Source of the DNA: Planctomycetia bacterium | GTDB taxonomy: Bacteria; Planctomycetota; Planctomycetia; Pirellulales; Thermoguttaceae | NCBI GenBank assembly: GCA_030527105.1 | Contig: JAUNBK010000001.1 | Location: 51,959-115,958 of the forward strand | Direction of reading: 5' to 3' | DNA length: 64,000 nucleotides | Shown: positions 15,685-24,141 of the stretch, one piece after another | Layout: each line of letters begins with the position of its first letter | Position numbering within the stretch: the first letter of the stretch is position 1 | Position numbers and translations under genes: made by a program | Notes under the pieces: model-generated | Databases searched by the model: none | The model's input: the letters and a program-made list of their open reading frames with translations, nothing else | What the model was told of the DNA's origin: nothing

Positions 15685-17691
15685 TTATTTGAACGGCATG
15701 TTCGTAACTGACTGTATAGGCGATGTTTGCGTCGGTCGCAGGTTTCTAGTAGCATCGGACAATTGTTTGTTATACAAATCAATTTCTGACATATTTACTG
15801 CTTTGCTAGCTTGCGCTTCTGCAAGTGCTTTCTCCTCATCAGCAGTTCTGTTTCGTTTTTTACTTAAAGTATGTATAGTATTTTCTGCACGATTAATATG
15901 TAATTGACTAGTTACAAAGTCCTGTCTTATCTTATCTGCGTCCGTAATATTTGCAGGGAAACTAGCTTGTTGCGCATTCCATCTAGCCATTTCCATATCT
16001 TCCTTAGCTTTTGCTTTGGCAAGTTCTGTGTTATAAGGCGCTTTGTTTGATCTGTATTTTTCTATGGCTTGATTAACCTCAAGCTGTCTTGCAGTCAGGA
16101 AACTTTGATGTTCCCTTTGTTTTCTAGCTTGCAATAACTTGAACTCTTTGTCCTGTTCAAGCTCTTTCACTCTGGCTTTCTGTTGATCGGCAAGCTCTTT
16201 TGCTCTGGCAGCTTGTTGTGTTGCGACTTCTTTGGCTCTGGCTGCCAGTTGTGTTGCTACTTCTTTTTTCCTGGCTTTCTGTTGAGCCTTTAATTCGTTA
16301 GAACGAATAAGCTGATCCAGTCTTCGATCCAGTTCGTTCTGCAACATCCGGTTAAATTCTCTGCCAGAGTCGATCATCTCTTTTCTTGTTTGCGATTTAC
16401 GCTCTAATTCCTGTGCGTTCTGTTGCCCCATCTGACCCAGAGTGTTGAAATCAAGAGACTCCGTAGCCATGTACTGTCGCAAAGCATTTCTGACCCAAAT
16501 TTTCTTGGTTGCCATCTCTGGCGCCATTTCGACAATATCGTTATAGGCATCCAGAACTGCTTCCGGGTCTTGCTTGCGAAGATAATCATCCGTATTAATC
16601 AAATCCGTAAGCATAGTCTCAATTTTAAGTTTACGCATTCTGGCAGCATGAACCGGGTTGTGTAACTTCTTTAGAATGTCGTACTCTCTGCCCGTGGTAC
16701 CAACCCATTCAGGGGTCAACAGGGATTCCAACTTGGAAAACCTTCTGGGAGGAGACCAGCCATCATCTGCCGGGCCAGGAACCTTTGCTTTTTTTTTAAG
16801 TGTTACAGGTGGCGGGGTTTTGATGATTTTGTCTAACTCATCAGGATAGAGTTCCTCTTCTTTGTCCTTCCTGACTAACTCCAACGCCGCAGAGCATTTC
16901 TCCATAGCCTCTTCGTATTCCTGATTGGCTACAGTAGCCGCTTCTAAAGCTGTTTTGATATTCTCAAAAAGAACATAGAACGGATGATCTTTGGACTTGA
17001 TCGTGGCTTTTTTGGTATATACTTTAGGTCGATGAACTTTAGGATATTTCTCAGCTACGTGGTCTGCAATCCTGACTCCAAGTTCACCGTAAACATACTC
17101 CAACTCACTTCTGGCTTCTTTAATCGTAGGAAAGTCTGCCAGATGAAATTTAGACGCGAACTCTGCCACAGCCTGATGAAACTTATGAATAGCGGCTGTC
17201 TTCTTTTGAGAGTATTCCCTCTTAATAGTATCTACCGTGCTGAGAATCTTCCTATCAATGTTGATAAGCGTTTCTTTAGAAGGTTTTAATGTACTTTTGA
17301 CTGCCGCTGTTTTAGTTGGCTGCTCTTTGTAACAATCCAGAGGATTATGCCCAAACACCTCATACGGTGTCATGTGCCACATCCGCTCTTTGTGAGGTGT
17401 AGGCTCAGCTTTCTTTACTTTTGGAAACATCTTGGAAGCAATCTTCTCAATGTCCGCAATGGGAAAAGAAGCGACTTTGCTGTCAAGTGTAGGACTACTC
17501 TCCCATTGACTGGCTGTGGCTCCAAGATTATAGAGGTTGACCAGTACCGGCAACCTGTCCGGCGTCAACTGCATATCCTTGGCTGTCTTGATAATAGCGT
17601 CATTCGGATGAATCCCACGATTACACAAATCCGTAATCGTATCTACCGCCCGTTCCAGTTCTTGAGATTCTTTTGTACTCAGTTTGCTCAT
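15685..17691 (-). CDS. Large coiled-coil island protein with 11-residue repeats
   Basis: 668 residues; GGAG sits just before the ATG. The first 150 residues are a mixed domain (DRLPVLVNLYNLGATASQWE). Residues about 190-290 are helical. The region 430-560 is one long coiled coil; inside it four hendecads follow one another (KARKKEVATQL, AARAKEVATQQ, AARAKELADQQ, KARVKELEQDK). The remainder is helical and polar. No enzyme motif, signal peptide or membrane helix. Long hendecad coils of this kind occur in phage virion and scaffold proteins and in cytoskeletal proteins; no family is recognised, so either is only a guess. The gene stands alone between two AT-rich spacers. Confidence 0.7.
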   Translation of the reverse strand: MSKLSTKESQELERAVDTITDLCNRGIHPNDAIIKTAKDMQLTPDRLPVLVNLYNLGATASQWESSPTLDSKVASFPIADIEKIASKMFPKVKKAEPTPHKERMWHMTPYEVFGHNPLDCYKEQPTKTAAVKSTLKPSKETLINIDRKILSTVDTIKREYSQKKTAAIHKFHQAVAEFASKFHLADFPTIKEARSELEYVYGELGVRIADHVAEKYPKVHRPKVYTKKATIKSKDHPFYVLFENIKTALEAATVANQEYEEAMEKCSAALELVRKDKEEELYPDELDKIIKTPPPVTLKKKAKVPGPADDGWSPPRRFSKLESLLTPEWVGTTGREYDILKKLHNPVHAARMRKLKIETMLTDLINTDDYLRKQDPEAVLDAYNDIVEMAPEMATKKIWVRNALRQYMATESLDFNTLGQMGQQNAQELERKSQTRKEMIDSGREFNRMLQNELDRRLDQLIRSNELKAQQKARKKEVATQLAARAKEVATQQAARAKELADQQKARVKELEQDKEFKLLQARKQREHQSFLTARQLEVNQAIEKYRSNKAPYNTELAKAKAKEDMEMARWNAQQASFPANITDADKIRQDFVTSQLHINRAENTIHTLSKKRNRTADEEKALAEAQASKAVNMSEIDLYNKQLSDATRNLRPTQTSPIQSVTNMPFK

Positions 17692-17838
17692 ATTAGCTCC
17701 ATAAGTTAAATGAAGAAGTTTTGTTTAGAGCATTATAGCAGTAAGACAGAGGAGAGCAAAATGTGGAGACGACTAAAGGAACTCCCAGAACGAATTACTC
17801 TCGAAATTCCTTAAACTCAGTTCAAAAGATTCCCAATT

Positions 17839-18036
17839 TTATTTCTTATTGTACACTTTGTTAAGAAACTCCTCTTTGTCTTTTTTAGATATATAAATAC
17901 CTCTCTGCAAATAGGCATTGCCTCTGGAATAACGACTTACTATTCCTCTGACTTTTGGCGAATCAATTGTGTATTCGTTTCCTCTATTACGCCGCCATAG
18001 TTTACTCAGTCCGAACATAATAACTCGCTTCAGCAT
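17839..18036 (-). CDS. Small basic island protein, paralogue of the gene at 12,065
   Basis: 65 residues if the first ATG is used; a second ATG six codons in (MFGLSKLWRR) is equally possible. The C-terminal half RGNAYLQRGIYISKKDKEEF is clearly related to the 65-residue protein at 12,065, on the opposite strand. The N-terminal half (LSKLWRRNRGNEYTID) is basic. Preservation of length and core in two diverged copies argues that both are real genes. Unknown family. Confidence 0.6.
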   Translation of the reverse strand: MLKRVIMFGLSKLWRRNRGNEYTIDSPKVRGIVSRYSRGNAYLQRGIYISKKDKEEFLNKVYNKK

Positions 18037-18169
18037 AATTCTTTACGTTACTTTAATAACAGACTATTATAGCACTTATCAGATAATACGCAATAAGATG
18101 AGAATAGAGTTACTTAAAAAGTTATTTACAGTATAAATGTACTTATATAAGAAGCCCAGGCATAGGTGT

Positions 18170-18646
18170 CTATTTAGCAGCGAATTTCTTCATGCTTATA
18201 TTGAAAAAGTCTAAAATAACTTTGAAAAAAGAAGGCATCAATAAAGCTGTTGCTAGTAATGTGTCTCCACGACATCCGGCAATAAATCCCAACACTAACA
18301 TAATAAAAATGATTACGCACCCAAAACTAAGTGCATTTTTCGCAATTGTAATCTCTGCGTCGACTTGTTTTTCCGTCAAATAATCTTTCTTCTTCTGTGT
18401 AGCAATTTTTTGTTTAATACCTAATTTTTCAAGTTCCATCCGATGTTGTCGTTGTTGGACAAAACTATCCATAATAGTCTGAGCGGCTCCAGGGCAAATT
18501 TCTTCGTACTTTGCAAGGTCTTCAGGAGGCGGTAAAGGACTTTGATGGTATTGAAAAATTGCACTAGGCGATAACGTTATTCCTTTGTGATGCTGTTCTG
18601 TTGATGGTAGATCATCTGGATTGGGTAGCATACTCATCAATTGCAT
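18170..18646 (-). CDS. DUF2335-family membrane protein
   Basis: 158 residues. SPLPPPEDLAKYEEICPGAA (residues 36-55) followed by an arginine/glutamine-rich helix (QQRQHRMELEKL) is the hallmark of DUF2335, small membrane proteins widespread in phages and integrated elements. Two transmembrane segments follow at about 108-125 and 128-150, and a short basic tail. The start overlaps the end of the upstream 90-residue gene by 35 bases in another frame, so the two are probably co-translated. The role of DUF2335 is unknown; a holin-like or superinfection role has no direct support here. Confidence 0.8.
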   Translation of the reverse strand: MQLMSMLPNPDDLPSTEQHHKGITLSPSAIFQYHQSPLPPPEDLAKYEEICPGAAQTIMDSFVQQRQHRMELEKLGIKQKIATQKKKDYLTEKQVDAEITIAKNALSFGCVIIFIMLVLGFIAGCRGDTLLATALLMPSFFKVILDFFNISMKKFAAK

Positions 18647-18884
18647 TCCTCATGTCATCTCCAAGTTTTTCCCAGTCCCTTCGTAATGCTTCTTCATCAC
18701 TATACTCTGGATACGACACACTTGACCAGTCGTCGGTGTCTCCGTATAACTTATCTATATATGTACGAGCCTGTTGGACTGTAGCATCTGAAAACATGCA
18801 AGGCCTGTTAAAGAAAATAGGGTATTTCCACAATGACTGAAATATAGCGTGTGTTCCTTTAACAAAAAAGTTCAATTGTCGCAT
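18612..18884 (-). CDS. Unrecognised small acidic protein
   Basis: 90 residues from the ATG at 18,884, which has a near-perfect GGAGGTGATAAT upstream; an ATG 18 bases earlier lacks that. The C-terminal half is acidic and helical (YSDEEALRRDWEKLGDDMRN), the N-terminal half hydrophobic and aromatic. It overlaps the DUF2335 gene downstream, indicating one operon. Genes of this type upstream of DUF2335 are common and uncharacterised; the helical tail could contact the membrane protein. No function claimed. Confidence 0.65.
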   Translation of the reverse strand: MRQLNFFVKGTHAIFQSLWKYPIFFNRPCMFSDATVQQARTYIDKLYGDTDDWSSVSYPEYSDEEALRRDWEKLGDDMRNAIDEYATQSR

Positions 18885-18976
18885 ATTATCACCTCCGTAC
18901 ATTTTATTCGTTACCTACTCATTATACACACTGCACGACAAAAATCAACAGGGAAATAATAGAAATTCTCAAAAAT

Positions 18977-18994
18977 TTAGTTATTAATAACCAA
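18977..18994. repeat. 18-bp palindrome, copy 3 of 3
   Basis: TTAGTTATTAATAACCAA, preceded by AAAAATT, about 90 bp upstream of the minus-strand start at 18,884 and 40 bp before the divergent consensus promoter at 19,034. Here an operator role for either unit is possible. Confidence 0.5.
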
Positions 18995-19033
18995 TTCTTT
19001 TTACCCATTTCCCCTATGTTAATATTTAGGCTA

Positions 19034-19062
19034 TTGACAACCACACACCCTTTGCCTATAAT
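19034..19062 (+). promoter_or_regulatory. Perfect consensus sigma-70 promoter
   Basis: TTGACA (19,034-19,039), 17-bp spacer, TATAAT (19,057-19,062). No protein-coding gene follows on this strand before 20,050, so it should drive an untranslated RNA. A second TATAAT inside the repeated CCTATAATGTAATGTGTG lies at 19,211, with TTGAGC 18 bp upstream of it. Confidence 0.85.
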
Positions 19063-19068
19063 GTAATG

Positions 19069-19345
19069 TGTGGTTGTAAAAAGATGTGTCTGATCGTTTT
19101 GCTGGCATTGGCAAAACGATACTATTGCTCAAAATTTAATCTATTTTGAGCATACAGTTACTCTATTGCTCAAAAGAGTCGAAATTTTGAGCAATAGAAT
19201 GAGAACTTCCTATAATGTAATGTGTGTTGATGGAAGGATTGCGTAGTTCATGGTTATTTCTTCTTGTAAGTCTATTTAATTCAATCATTTTCGTGAGGTC
19301 ACGAAAATGGTCTGATACGACTGTACTGGATGTTCTGTAGAAAAT
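19069..19345 (+). ncRNA. Candidate hairpin-array RNA
   Basis: Downstream of a consensus promoter the strand contains four perfect stem-loops and no ORF with a ribosome-binding site: ATCGTTTTGC/GCAAAACGAT (19,093-19,120), TGCTCAAAAT/ATTTTGAGCA (19,126-19,152), CTATTGCTCAAAA/TTTTGAGCAATAG (19,163-19,197) and CATTTTCGTG/CACGAAAATG (19,286-19,309). The second and third share TGCTCAAAA. An 18-nt direct repeat (CCTATAATGTAATGTGTG) occurs at the start and again at 19,209. The 3' end is unknown; the RNA may run antisense into the gene ending at 19,360. Alternatives: a cluster of protein-binding palindromes, or a degraded repeat array. Confidence 0.5.
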
Positions 19346-19359
19346 CATTATACACAGAA

Positions 19360-20046
19360 CTATTTCTTCTTTTTCTTACTTACGACAGGTGGGTATTTTA
19401 TGCCAGAGGCTTCATCCATAGCTTCTGATTTACCTTTAGCCGAAATTTCTATCAAATCCTCTAAAGTAGGTTCGCAAGAACTTCCATGATATAGCTGCAT
19501 GGGGTTGTCACTGGGATAAGTACCGCCGACAGTAAATTGAAGACTGCCAATAAGAGCTTTAATATGCTCAATAAGCTGGTTGGAACTGGATGACAGGTCT
19601 TCCATCTTGTCGACCTCCATAAACTTGGCAAACAGACCAGTTAGATGTTTGGTAGCCGCAGTACCACCGGCAGGGTGTTTGGATGCCACTGCACATGCGA
19701 TTTGGAAACTGCCCATAATATCTTCTTTAAGGCTTGCGTTGACAGAGTCTGCACTCTGACAGTAACGCGGGTTCACCGTACGTGACACAATCGCCTGTAG
19801 AACTTTAGGACCAAGATGATAACCAAATAATTTCCAGATAGTCTCGTAGTTGTCTTCCTGTAAGTTTTGAATATCTGACCCTATGACATAATGCTCTATG
19901 TAAGATTTTTGATTGATTTTATCCTCTACGTCGAAGAAGAGTTCCTTATAAGCCCTGATTGCTTTCATGGGAACACCTGTATAGACAGAGAGTTCTGCGT
20001 CGTCCATACGTGCCAGTATAGAGGCCTCCAGTTCTGCCCGGAACAA
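19360..20046 (-). CDS. HTH-type island protein, 5' end lost at the repeat
   Basis: 228 residues from a TTG, but the true start is missing: the frame is open upstream to about 20,076 (FFRFLEENSL precedes the TTG) and then runs into the dispersed repeat and a stop, without any ATG. The N-terminal LEASILARMDDAELSVYTGV plus KAIRAYKELFFDVEDK looks like a helix-turn-helix protein of a type I recall from mobile elements of planctomycetes and alphaproteobacteria, reminiscent of small terminase-like or regulatory subunits. The C-terminus ends in poly-lysine. It converges on the hairpin-array RNA. As the 5' end is cut, it is probably inactive or poorly translated. Function uncertain. Confidence 0.6.
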   Translation of the reverse strand: MFRAELEASILARMDDAELSVYTGVPMKAIRAYKELFFDVEDKINQKSYIEHYVIGSDIQNLQEDNYETIWKLFGYHLGPKVLQAIVSRTVNPRYCQSADSVNASLKEDIMGSFQIACAVASKHPAGGTAATKHLTGLFAKFMEVDKMEDLSSSSNQLIEHIKALIGSLQFTVGGTYPSDNPMQLYHGSSCEPTLEDLIEISAKGKSEAMDEASGIKYPPVVSKKKKK

Positions 20047-20059
20047 GGAATTCTCTTCC

Positions 20060-20395
20060 AGAAAACGAAAGAAAAGCCCCTTCCTCTGGGAGGGGTATGC
20101 CCTTTAGAGTACGTCTAAAAAACATTTTCTCATTTTTATTTTTCCCGTCAATTCATCTTAACGAGAAAAATCTACCCTAATCCACTTTATTTATCTTGTC
20201 GGCAATTCCGATTTGAAGTATCCGCCGAGAGAATCGTAGGAACGGAAATATCTGCGTCTTCCGCGTAATCTGCGGATAAATATTAACGTTGGAAAGGATT
20301 GAAATTGCTGGATTAATCCAAAAAACTCTCTTGGAATTCTTCTTAAAAACAGGTTTTTCTACACTTCCTTTTTTATCCGCAGATGGCGTCCCTTC
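20060..20395 (+). repeat. Composite dispersed repeat, copy A
   Basis: Left part: a GC-rich hairpin AGCCCCTTCC/GGGAGGGG region at 20,073-20,100. Right part, about 20,205-20,395: an interrupted inverted repeat starting GTAGGAACGGAAATATCTG, containing GCGGATAAATATTAACGTTG, and ending TTTTTTATCCGCAGATGGCG. The same order of parts is found at about 45,100-45,436 and, inverted, at 63,530-64,000. It truncates the island gene on its left and a DUF1559 gene on its right. Confidence 0.75.
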
Positions 20396-20541
20396 CACGA
20401 GCGCGTGGCAGTTGCCATTCGGAAGCCTTGGGAATGACCATGTGCGACGGCTCCGTCCAGCGTATTTCCTACCAAATTGATCCCGCCGTACATGTTTATT
20501 TGGGAACCCGTAATGATGGGAAAGTGACGAAGCTGGAATAG
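20396..20541 (+). pseudogene. 3' fragment of a DUF1559 prepilin-type gene
   Basis: In frame to the TAG at 20,539-20,541 it reads ...GSCHSEALGMTMCDGSVQ..., the planctomycete H-X9-DG motif of DUF1559 proteins, then ISYQIDPAVHVYLGTRNDGK and the stop. Only about 48 codons remain of a gene normally coding 300 or more residues; the rest is replaced by repeat copy A. The terminator is still in place. The matching 5' fragment type is found at 45,455-45,515. Confidence 0.8.
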
Positions 20542-20552
20542 CCTTTCCCCCC

Positions 20553-20593
20553 AAGCCGCCCGTCACGCCTCAAGAGTGGCAGGCGGCTTTTTC
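20553..20593 (+). terminator. Terminator of the DUF1559 remnant
   Basis: AAGCCGCC (20,553-20,560) pairs with GGCGGCTT (20,582-20,589), with an inner CAC/GTG pair and a T-run on the plus strand. It may also serve the convergent esterase gene. Confidence 0.8.
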
Positions 20594-20606
20594 CGGTTTA
20601 TCGGGC

Positions 20607-21878
20607 TTATGGAGCAGGATTCCCCTTCTTTTCGAGAGTCCAAACCTGAGCGTCCGGCATTGTATAACTGTGCGTTTTTCCCTGATAGAACGTTAATTTG
20701 ACAGGCACCTTCAGATTGTTGTACAGAACCATTTGTCCCGATGGTGGGCAGACGTAATCTCCCAACCCTGCCACAATTTCCGTGCGTCCCTGAATTCGTT
20801 TGGCATGGTTGGCCGCGTCGAAATAGCCCAAAGCATCCGTCCAGGCAGGGAACCAGCCGCTCTGACGTCCCAGATTCCGGCCACCCAAGTCGAGACACCA
20901 CGGCACATTCGCGTAACATTCCGTTACATCCGAATCCAGCCCTGCCGCCGACAGACATTGCAAACCACCCTGACTTCCGCCGGAAACGATCAGTGTTTTT
21001 CCATCCCATTCCGGCTGACTTTTGATAAACTCCAACGCGCGAATCATCCGCAGAAACATGCCGTTGAAATAGGCCGTTTCGGGATTCTCGTTTTCCTCTT
21101 TGGAGAAAGCATAGCCACGCAATTCGTTCTGCTGAAGTTTCTGATAATATTCTTCCGGCTGACCATTTTCAATACCGTGAGCGTTGATGTCCAGAGCCAG
21201 CGAATTCACTCCGGCACCGGTCGGTTTGTTGGCCGAGCGAACGCCGTAGCCATGGAACGAAACTCGAGCGGGGAGCGATTTCGCGGCCGCGTCTTTCGGC
21301 TTGCAGAAATAGCCACTCACCGGTTTGCCAAGGCAGTCGATTTTCACATCGTAGGCCAGTATTTTCTCATTTCCCGACTCCACCGGCACGCAATCCGCCC
21401 GCAGAGGGACTTCCGCCAGCCGAGCTTTCTGTTTGGCCCAGTAAGCGTCGAAATCTTCCGGTTCGGGATACCCCTGAATTTCCAAAATCCGCGTTCCCGC
21501 ACCGCCGTCGAAATCGGTCACTTTTTTGTCGCCATTTTTCAATGGCTTGTTCTCATCGTCCAGTGCCGAAACGGTGATTCGGACAAAGCCGGGTTGGTCG
21601 ATGGACGTTTTGATGACCAATGGCTCTGTCGCGGAAGAAACGGCCGTTCCGGCTTCTGTTTTGCCATCGTCACCCCGGCGAATCCACTTCAGATTCTTGC
21701 CGCCGACTGGATTTCCATCTTCCAATAATTGAACGGTAAAGACCATCGTTTCGCCCGGCTGATATTCCAGAGCATTTTTGTCCGTTTTGCCATCGAATCG
21801 AAACGTTCCGGCCATTGCCAACGCGGCCATCAACCAGAAAAACATCAGGGAAAGCATCCATTTTTTAAGCATTTTCAA
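20607..21878 (-). CDS. Secreted acetyl xylan esterase-like hydrolase (CE7/AXE1)
   Basis: 423 residues with a signal peptide (residues 1-23, MLSLMFFWLMAALAMA core). Residues 24-135 are a beta-rich N-terminal domain of the kind that precedes many planctomycete AXE1 enzymes. Residues 140-423 form an alpha/beta-hydrolase: nucleophile Ser302 in GGSQGG, Asp374 in GLGDYVCPP, His403 in GKTHSY. CE7 enzymes deacetylate xylo-oligosaccharides and cephalosporin-type acetates. All catalytic residues are present, so the enzyme should be active outside the cytoplasmic membrane. It is monocistronic, with GGAGC before the start and a likely shared terminator at its end. A broader acyl-esterase substrate range is possible. 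Confidence 0.88.
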   Translation of the reverse strand: MKMLKKWMLSLMFFWLMAALAMAGTFRFDGKTDKNALEYQPGETMVFTVQLLEDGNPVGGKNLKWIRRGDDGKTEAGTAVSSATEPLVIKTSIDQPGFVRITVSALDDENKPLKNGDKKVTDFDGGAGTRILEIQGYPEPEDFDAYWAKQKARLAEVPLRADCVPVESGNEKILAYDVKIDCLGKPVSGYFCKPKDAAAKSLPARVSFHGYGVRSANKPTGAGVNSLALDINAHGIENGQPEEYYQKLQQNELRGYAFSKEENENPETAYFNGMFLRMIRALEFIKSQPEWDGKTLIVSGGSQGGLQCLSAAGLDSDVTECYANVPWCLDLGGRNLGRQSGWFPAWTDALGYFDAANHAKRIQGRTEIVAGLGDYVCPPSGQMVLYNNLKVPVKLTFYQGKTHSYTMPDAQVWTLEKKGNPAP

Positions 21879-22063
21879 GCTCCTTGTAGAATTTCACATA
21901 AAACCAACGATTCCATTATCGTATCGCGCGGCGTGGAAAAAGTCAAGTGTGGGACTGGCAAATGGGAAAATTTTTCATCTTTACTCCCCAAAGCGTCTCC
22001 CATAGATAGGTTTTTCCTTCTTTGGAGAAATTTGTCCCCTCCTGTATTTTACCGATTGGCAGG

Positions 22064-23272
22064 CTATTCTGGTTTTCGAGTCAGGAGGAAGTTCACCACA
22101 TAAAATACGGGAATGATGAGCCAAAAGAGCAGGGCGGCCAGGAAGTAAACGGAACGGACACCGACAAAATAGATGATTCCGCCACTGAACAGGGTACTCA
22201 GGAGGATTCCCAAAATGCGCAGACTGGCTGCCAGTCCGAAAATCGACCCCCGCCGTTCCTGAGGTGAGATGCGGGAGAGGATGGTCAGGTAAATCGACTC
22301 CAGCCCTGCCGAGGTCAAAAAACTGGCAAAGCGGGAGATGCTGTAACTGGACAGTGTGCCGGAAATTCCCTGAAAAAGGGTGTTCAGTCCGGTCAGGAGC
22401 AAGGCGGGAATCACGATTTTCCCCGGTGAAAAAAGGTCTGCCAGCCGCCCGATAACCATCCCGGAAAAGATTCCTCCGACTGCCGCCAACGCACTGATCC
22501 AGCCGGTGTGAAAGGCCGTATTTTCCGTGCCGTGAATCTTTTCCACCATCAGGGCAACGTAAGGGTCGTCAAACCGTCGCGCGATGGCCGTAAAAATGAT
22601 CAGCAGAAAAACCAGCCACGTCCCCAGCGAAAGCCCCTGCCAGGTGTGATGAATCTTTTTCACCGTCTCGGCATTCGGACGCTCGAATCTCTCCCGGACG
22701 AAGAGGTGTGCCAGGATGCCTGCCAGGAGGTACATGGAACCACATATCAGAAACGCGGCCTGAAAACCATACCAGTGAACGATCAGTCCGCCAGCCGCAA
22801 AACCGAGAAGATTCCCGCTCCAGATGGCCGACGAGAGCAGTCCCAGGGCAAAACCGTGATGTTCCTCCGGCGTATTGGTGACGACGAGTGTCTGTGCCGC
22901 CGAAATCACTCCCGTAAACGCGGACGTGACGAAGCGAATGCCAATCAGTGCCCATAAATTCGGTGCCAGCAAAAAGCAGGGAAAGAGAATCGCGTTGGTG
23001 TAATACGCTCGCAGCAACATCCGCTTTCGACCAAATCGATCCGCCAACATGCCCCAAAAGGGACTGAAAAGACAGAAGCTGATCATGCCGAAAAAATGGA
23101 ATGCGCAAACCCACAACCCCAGGTCATGTTCGTTGTAAATCCCCCACCGATCGCGGATATAAATAGCGATAAACGGCATGGCAGAAGAAAAACCAGCCAA
23201 CGAAAGAAGCTGCGTAATCCACACGAAAAACAGGTTCTTTTTCCAGTTGATAAGGGTTGGCGACGGATTCAT
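22064..23272 (-). CDS. MFS transporter, DHA1/multidrug type
   Basis: 402 residues from the ATG at 23,272 (MNPSPTLINWKKNLFFVWI); longer starts add a non-conserved arginine-rich tail. Twelve transmembrane helices are apparent. The loop between helices 2 and 3 reads GMLADRFGRKRML, the major-facilitator motif A (G-x-L-A-D-R-x-G-R-K), and the equivalent half-repeat GRLADLFSPGK is in the second half. The best family is the drug:H+ antiporter DHA1 group related to MdtG. Substrate cannot be told. No neighbouring gene suggests one; it lies between the esterase and a long non-coding stretch. Confidence 0.85.
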   Translation of the reverse strand: MNPSPTLINWKKNLFFVWITQLLSLAGFSSAMPFIAIYIRDRWGIYNEHDLGLWVCAFHFFGMISFCLFSPFWGMLADRFGRKRMLLRAYYTNAILFPCFLLAPNLWALIGIRFVTSAFTGVISAAQTLVVTNTPEEHHGFALGLLSSAIWSGNLLGFAAGGLIVHWYGFQAAFLICGSMYLLAGILAHLFVRERFERPNAETVKKIHHTWQGLSLGTWLVFLLIIFTAIARRFDDPYVALMVEKIHGTENTAFHTGWISALAAVGGIFSGMVIGRLADLFSPGKIVIPALLLTGLNTLFQGISGTLSSYSISRFASFLTSAGLESIYLTILSRISPQERRGSIFGLAASLRILGILLSTLFSGGIIYFVGVRSVYFLAALLFWLIIPVFYVVNFLLTRKPE

Positions 23273-24141
23273 GACAAAATGACCCAAGCGAAAAAGGAAG
23301 AGAGCCGATACCCTCCTCCCGAAAACAGACCGACAGACCGATTCATTATATCCCATTGCCGCAAATTTTCAACGGGCTACCATTCTTTCACCCCGTTGAA
23401 GTGTGCCTTCCAATTTCGTAGTTGCCGATTTTGGAGATATAATCTTTTGGTTGCGTATGGTTTTTCCACATGTCAATACTGGAGGGTTTCGGGGGCTCGA
23501 TTCAAATTCCGAATATGCCAGTATACTCCAGATAACATCTACCGACAAACCCCTTGTATGGGACTACTACCTATCACAAACCAGATGAAAGGCGTTTGAC
23601 GGCGATGCGTGTGGAGGTATTGGTGTTCCACAAAGGTGTTTCTCCCATTCAAGCGACCATAACGAAGATGTGTCGTCCACCAGTGGATAGTTGGCTCGAC
23701 GCGATATTGGCGTTTGTTCCCCTCCTTGCATTCAGGTATCCATGTGTTTTCCTTCCTCCTTAGTAATCTTCGCTTTTTCGATAAACAATTTCTCTTCTTG
23801 TGTCATACAATCCTTCTCAACATCTTATGCTTTCACGCGACTTCTGCTGTCACAAAATTTGGAGTCACTACTAAAGATTGTCAATATGCTGCTTTTTCCT
23901 CCAATCTTACAACCCTGGTTGAAGGCACCCCAGTATGCGGGGGAGTATTTCCCTTTCAAATTTTTCATGCCCCACACATTGCAATTTTTGGTTGGGTAAG
24001 TATAATAAGAACTATTGGCTCTGTTGAAAAGCCCATCGAGCCAAGCCGGGTAAACTTCGGCCAGCCGTTTTCCACACCGATAAAAGGAACCTTCCTCAAG
24101 AGGATTGGGCGGTGAAAAAGCATATTCAGGAATGATTCGTC
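23273..24141. other. Long non-coding stretch with possible gene debris
   Basis: Nearly 870 bp without a supported gene. On the minus strand around 23,600-23,700 and 24,050-24,110 short protein-like fragments occur (for example EEGSFYRCGKRLAEVYPAWL), each broken by stops, which suggests decayed genes. GGCTCTGTTGAAAA at 24,017 resembles an IS6-type end, but no partner end is seen. The right edge holds the AGGAA ribosome-binding site of the glycosyltransferase gene. Confidence 0.4.

Noticed and set aside
19093..19197. Hairpin series considered as a CRISPR array
   Set aside because: The units are palindromes of different sequence, without regular spacers of equal length, and no cas genes are present.
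1..20060. Classification of the island as a complete prophage
   Set aside because: No integrase, portal, capsid, large terminase or lysis gene is recognisable; only loosely phage-associated families such as DUF2335 are present.
20733..21728. 331-codon open frame opposite the esterase gene
   Set aside because: It mirrors the codon pattern of the esterase, whose signal peptide and catalytic triad are clear.
24017..24030. GGCTCTGTTGAAAA, resembling an IS6-family terminal repeat
   Set aside because: No matching inverted end, transposase gene or target duplication is visible nearby.
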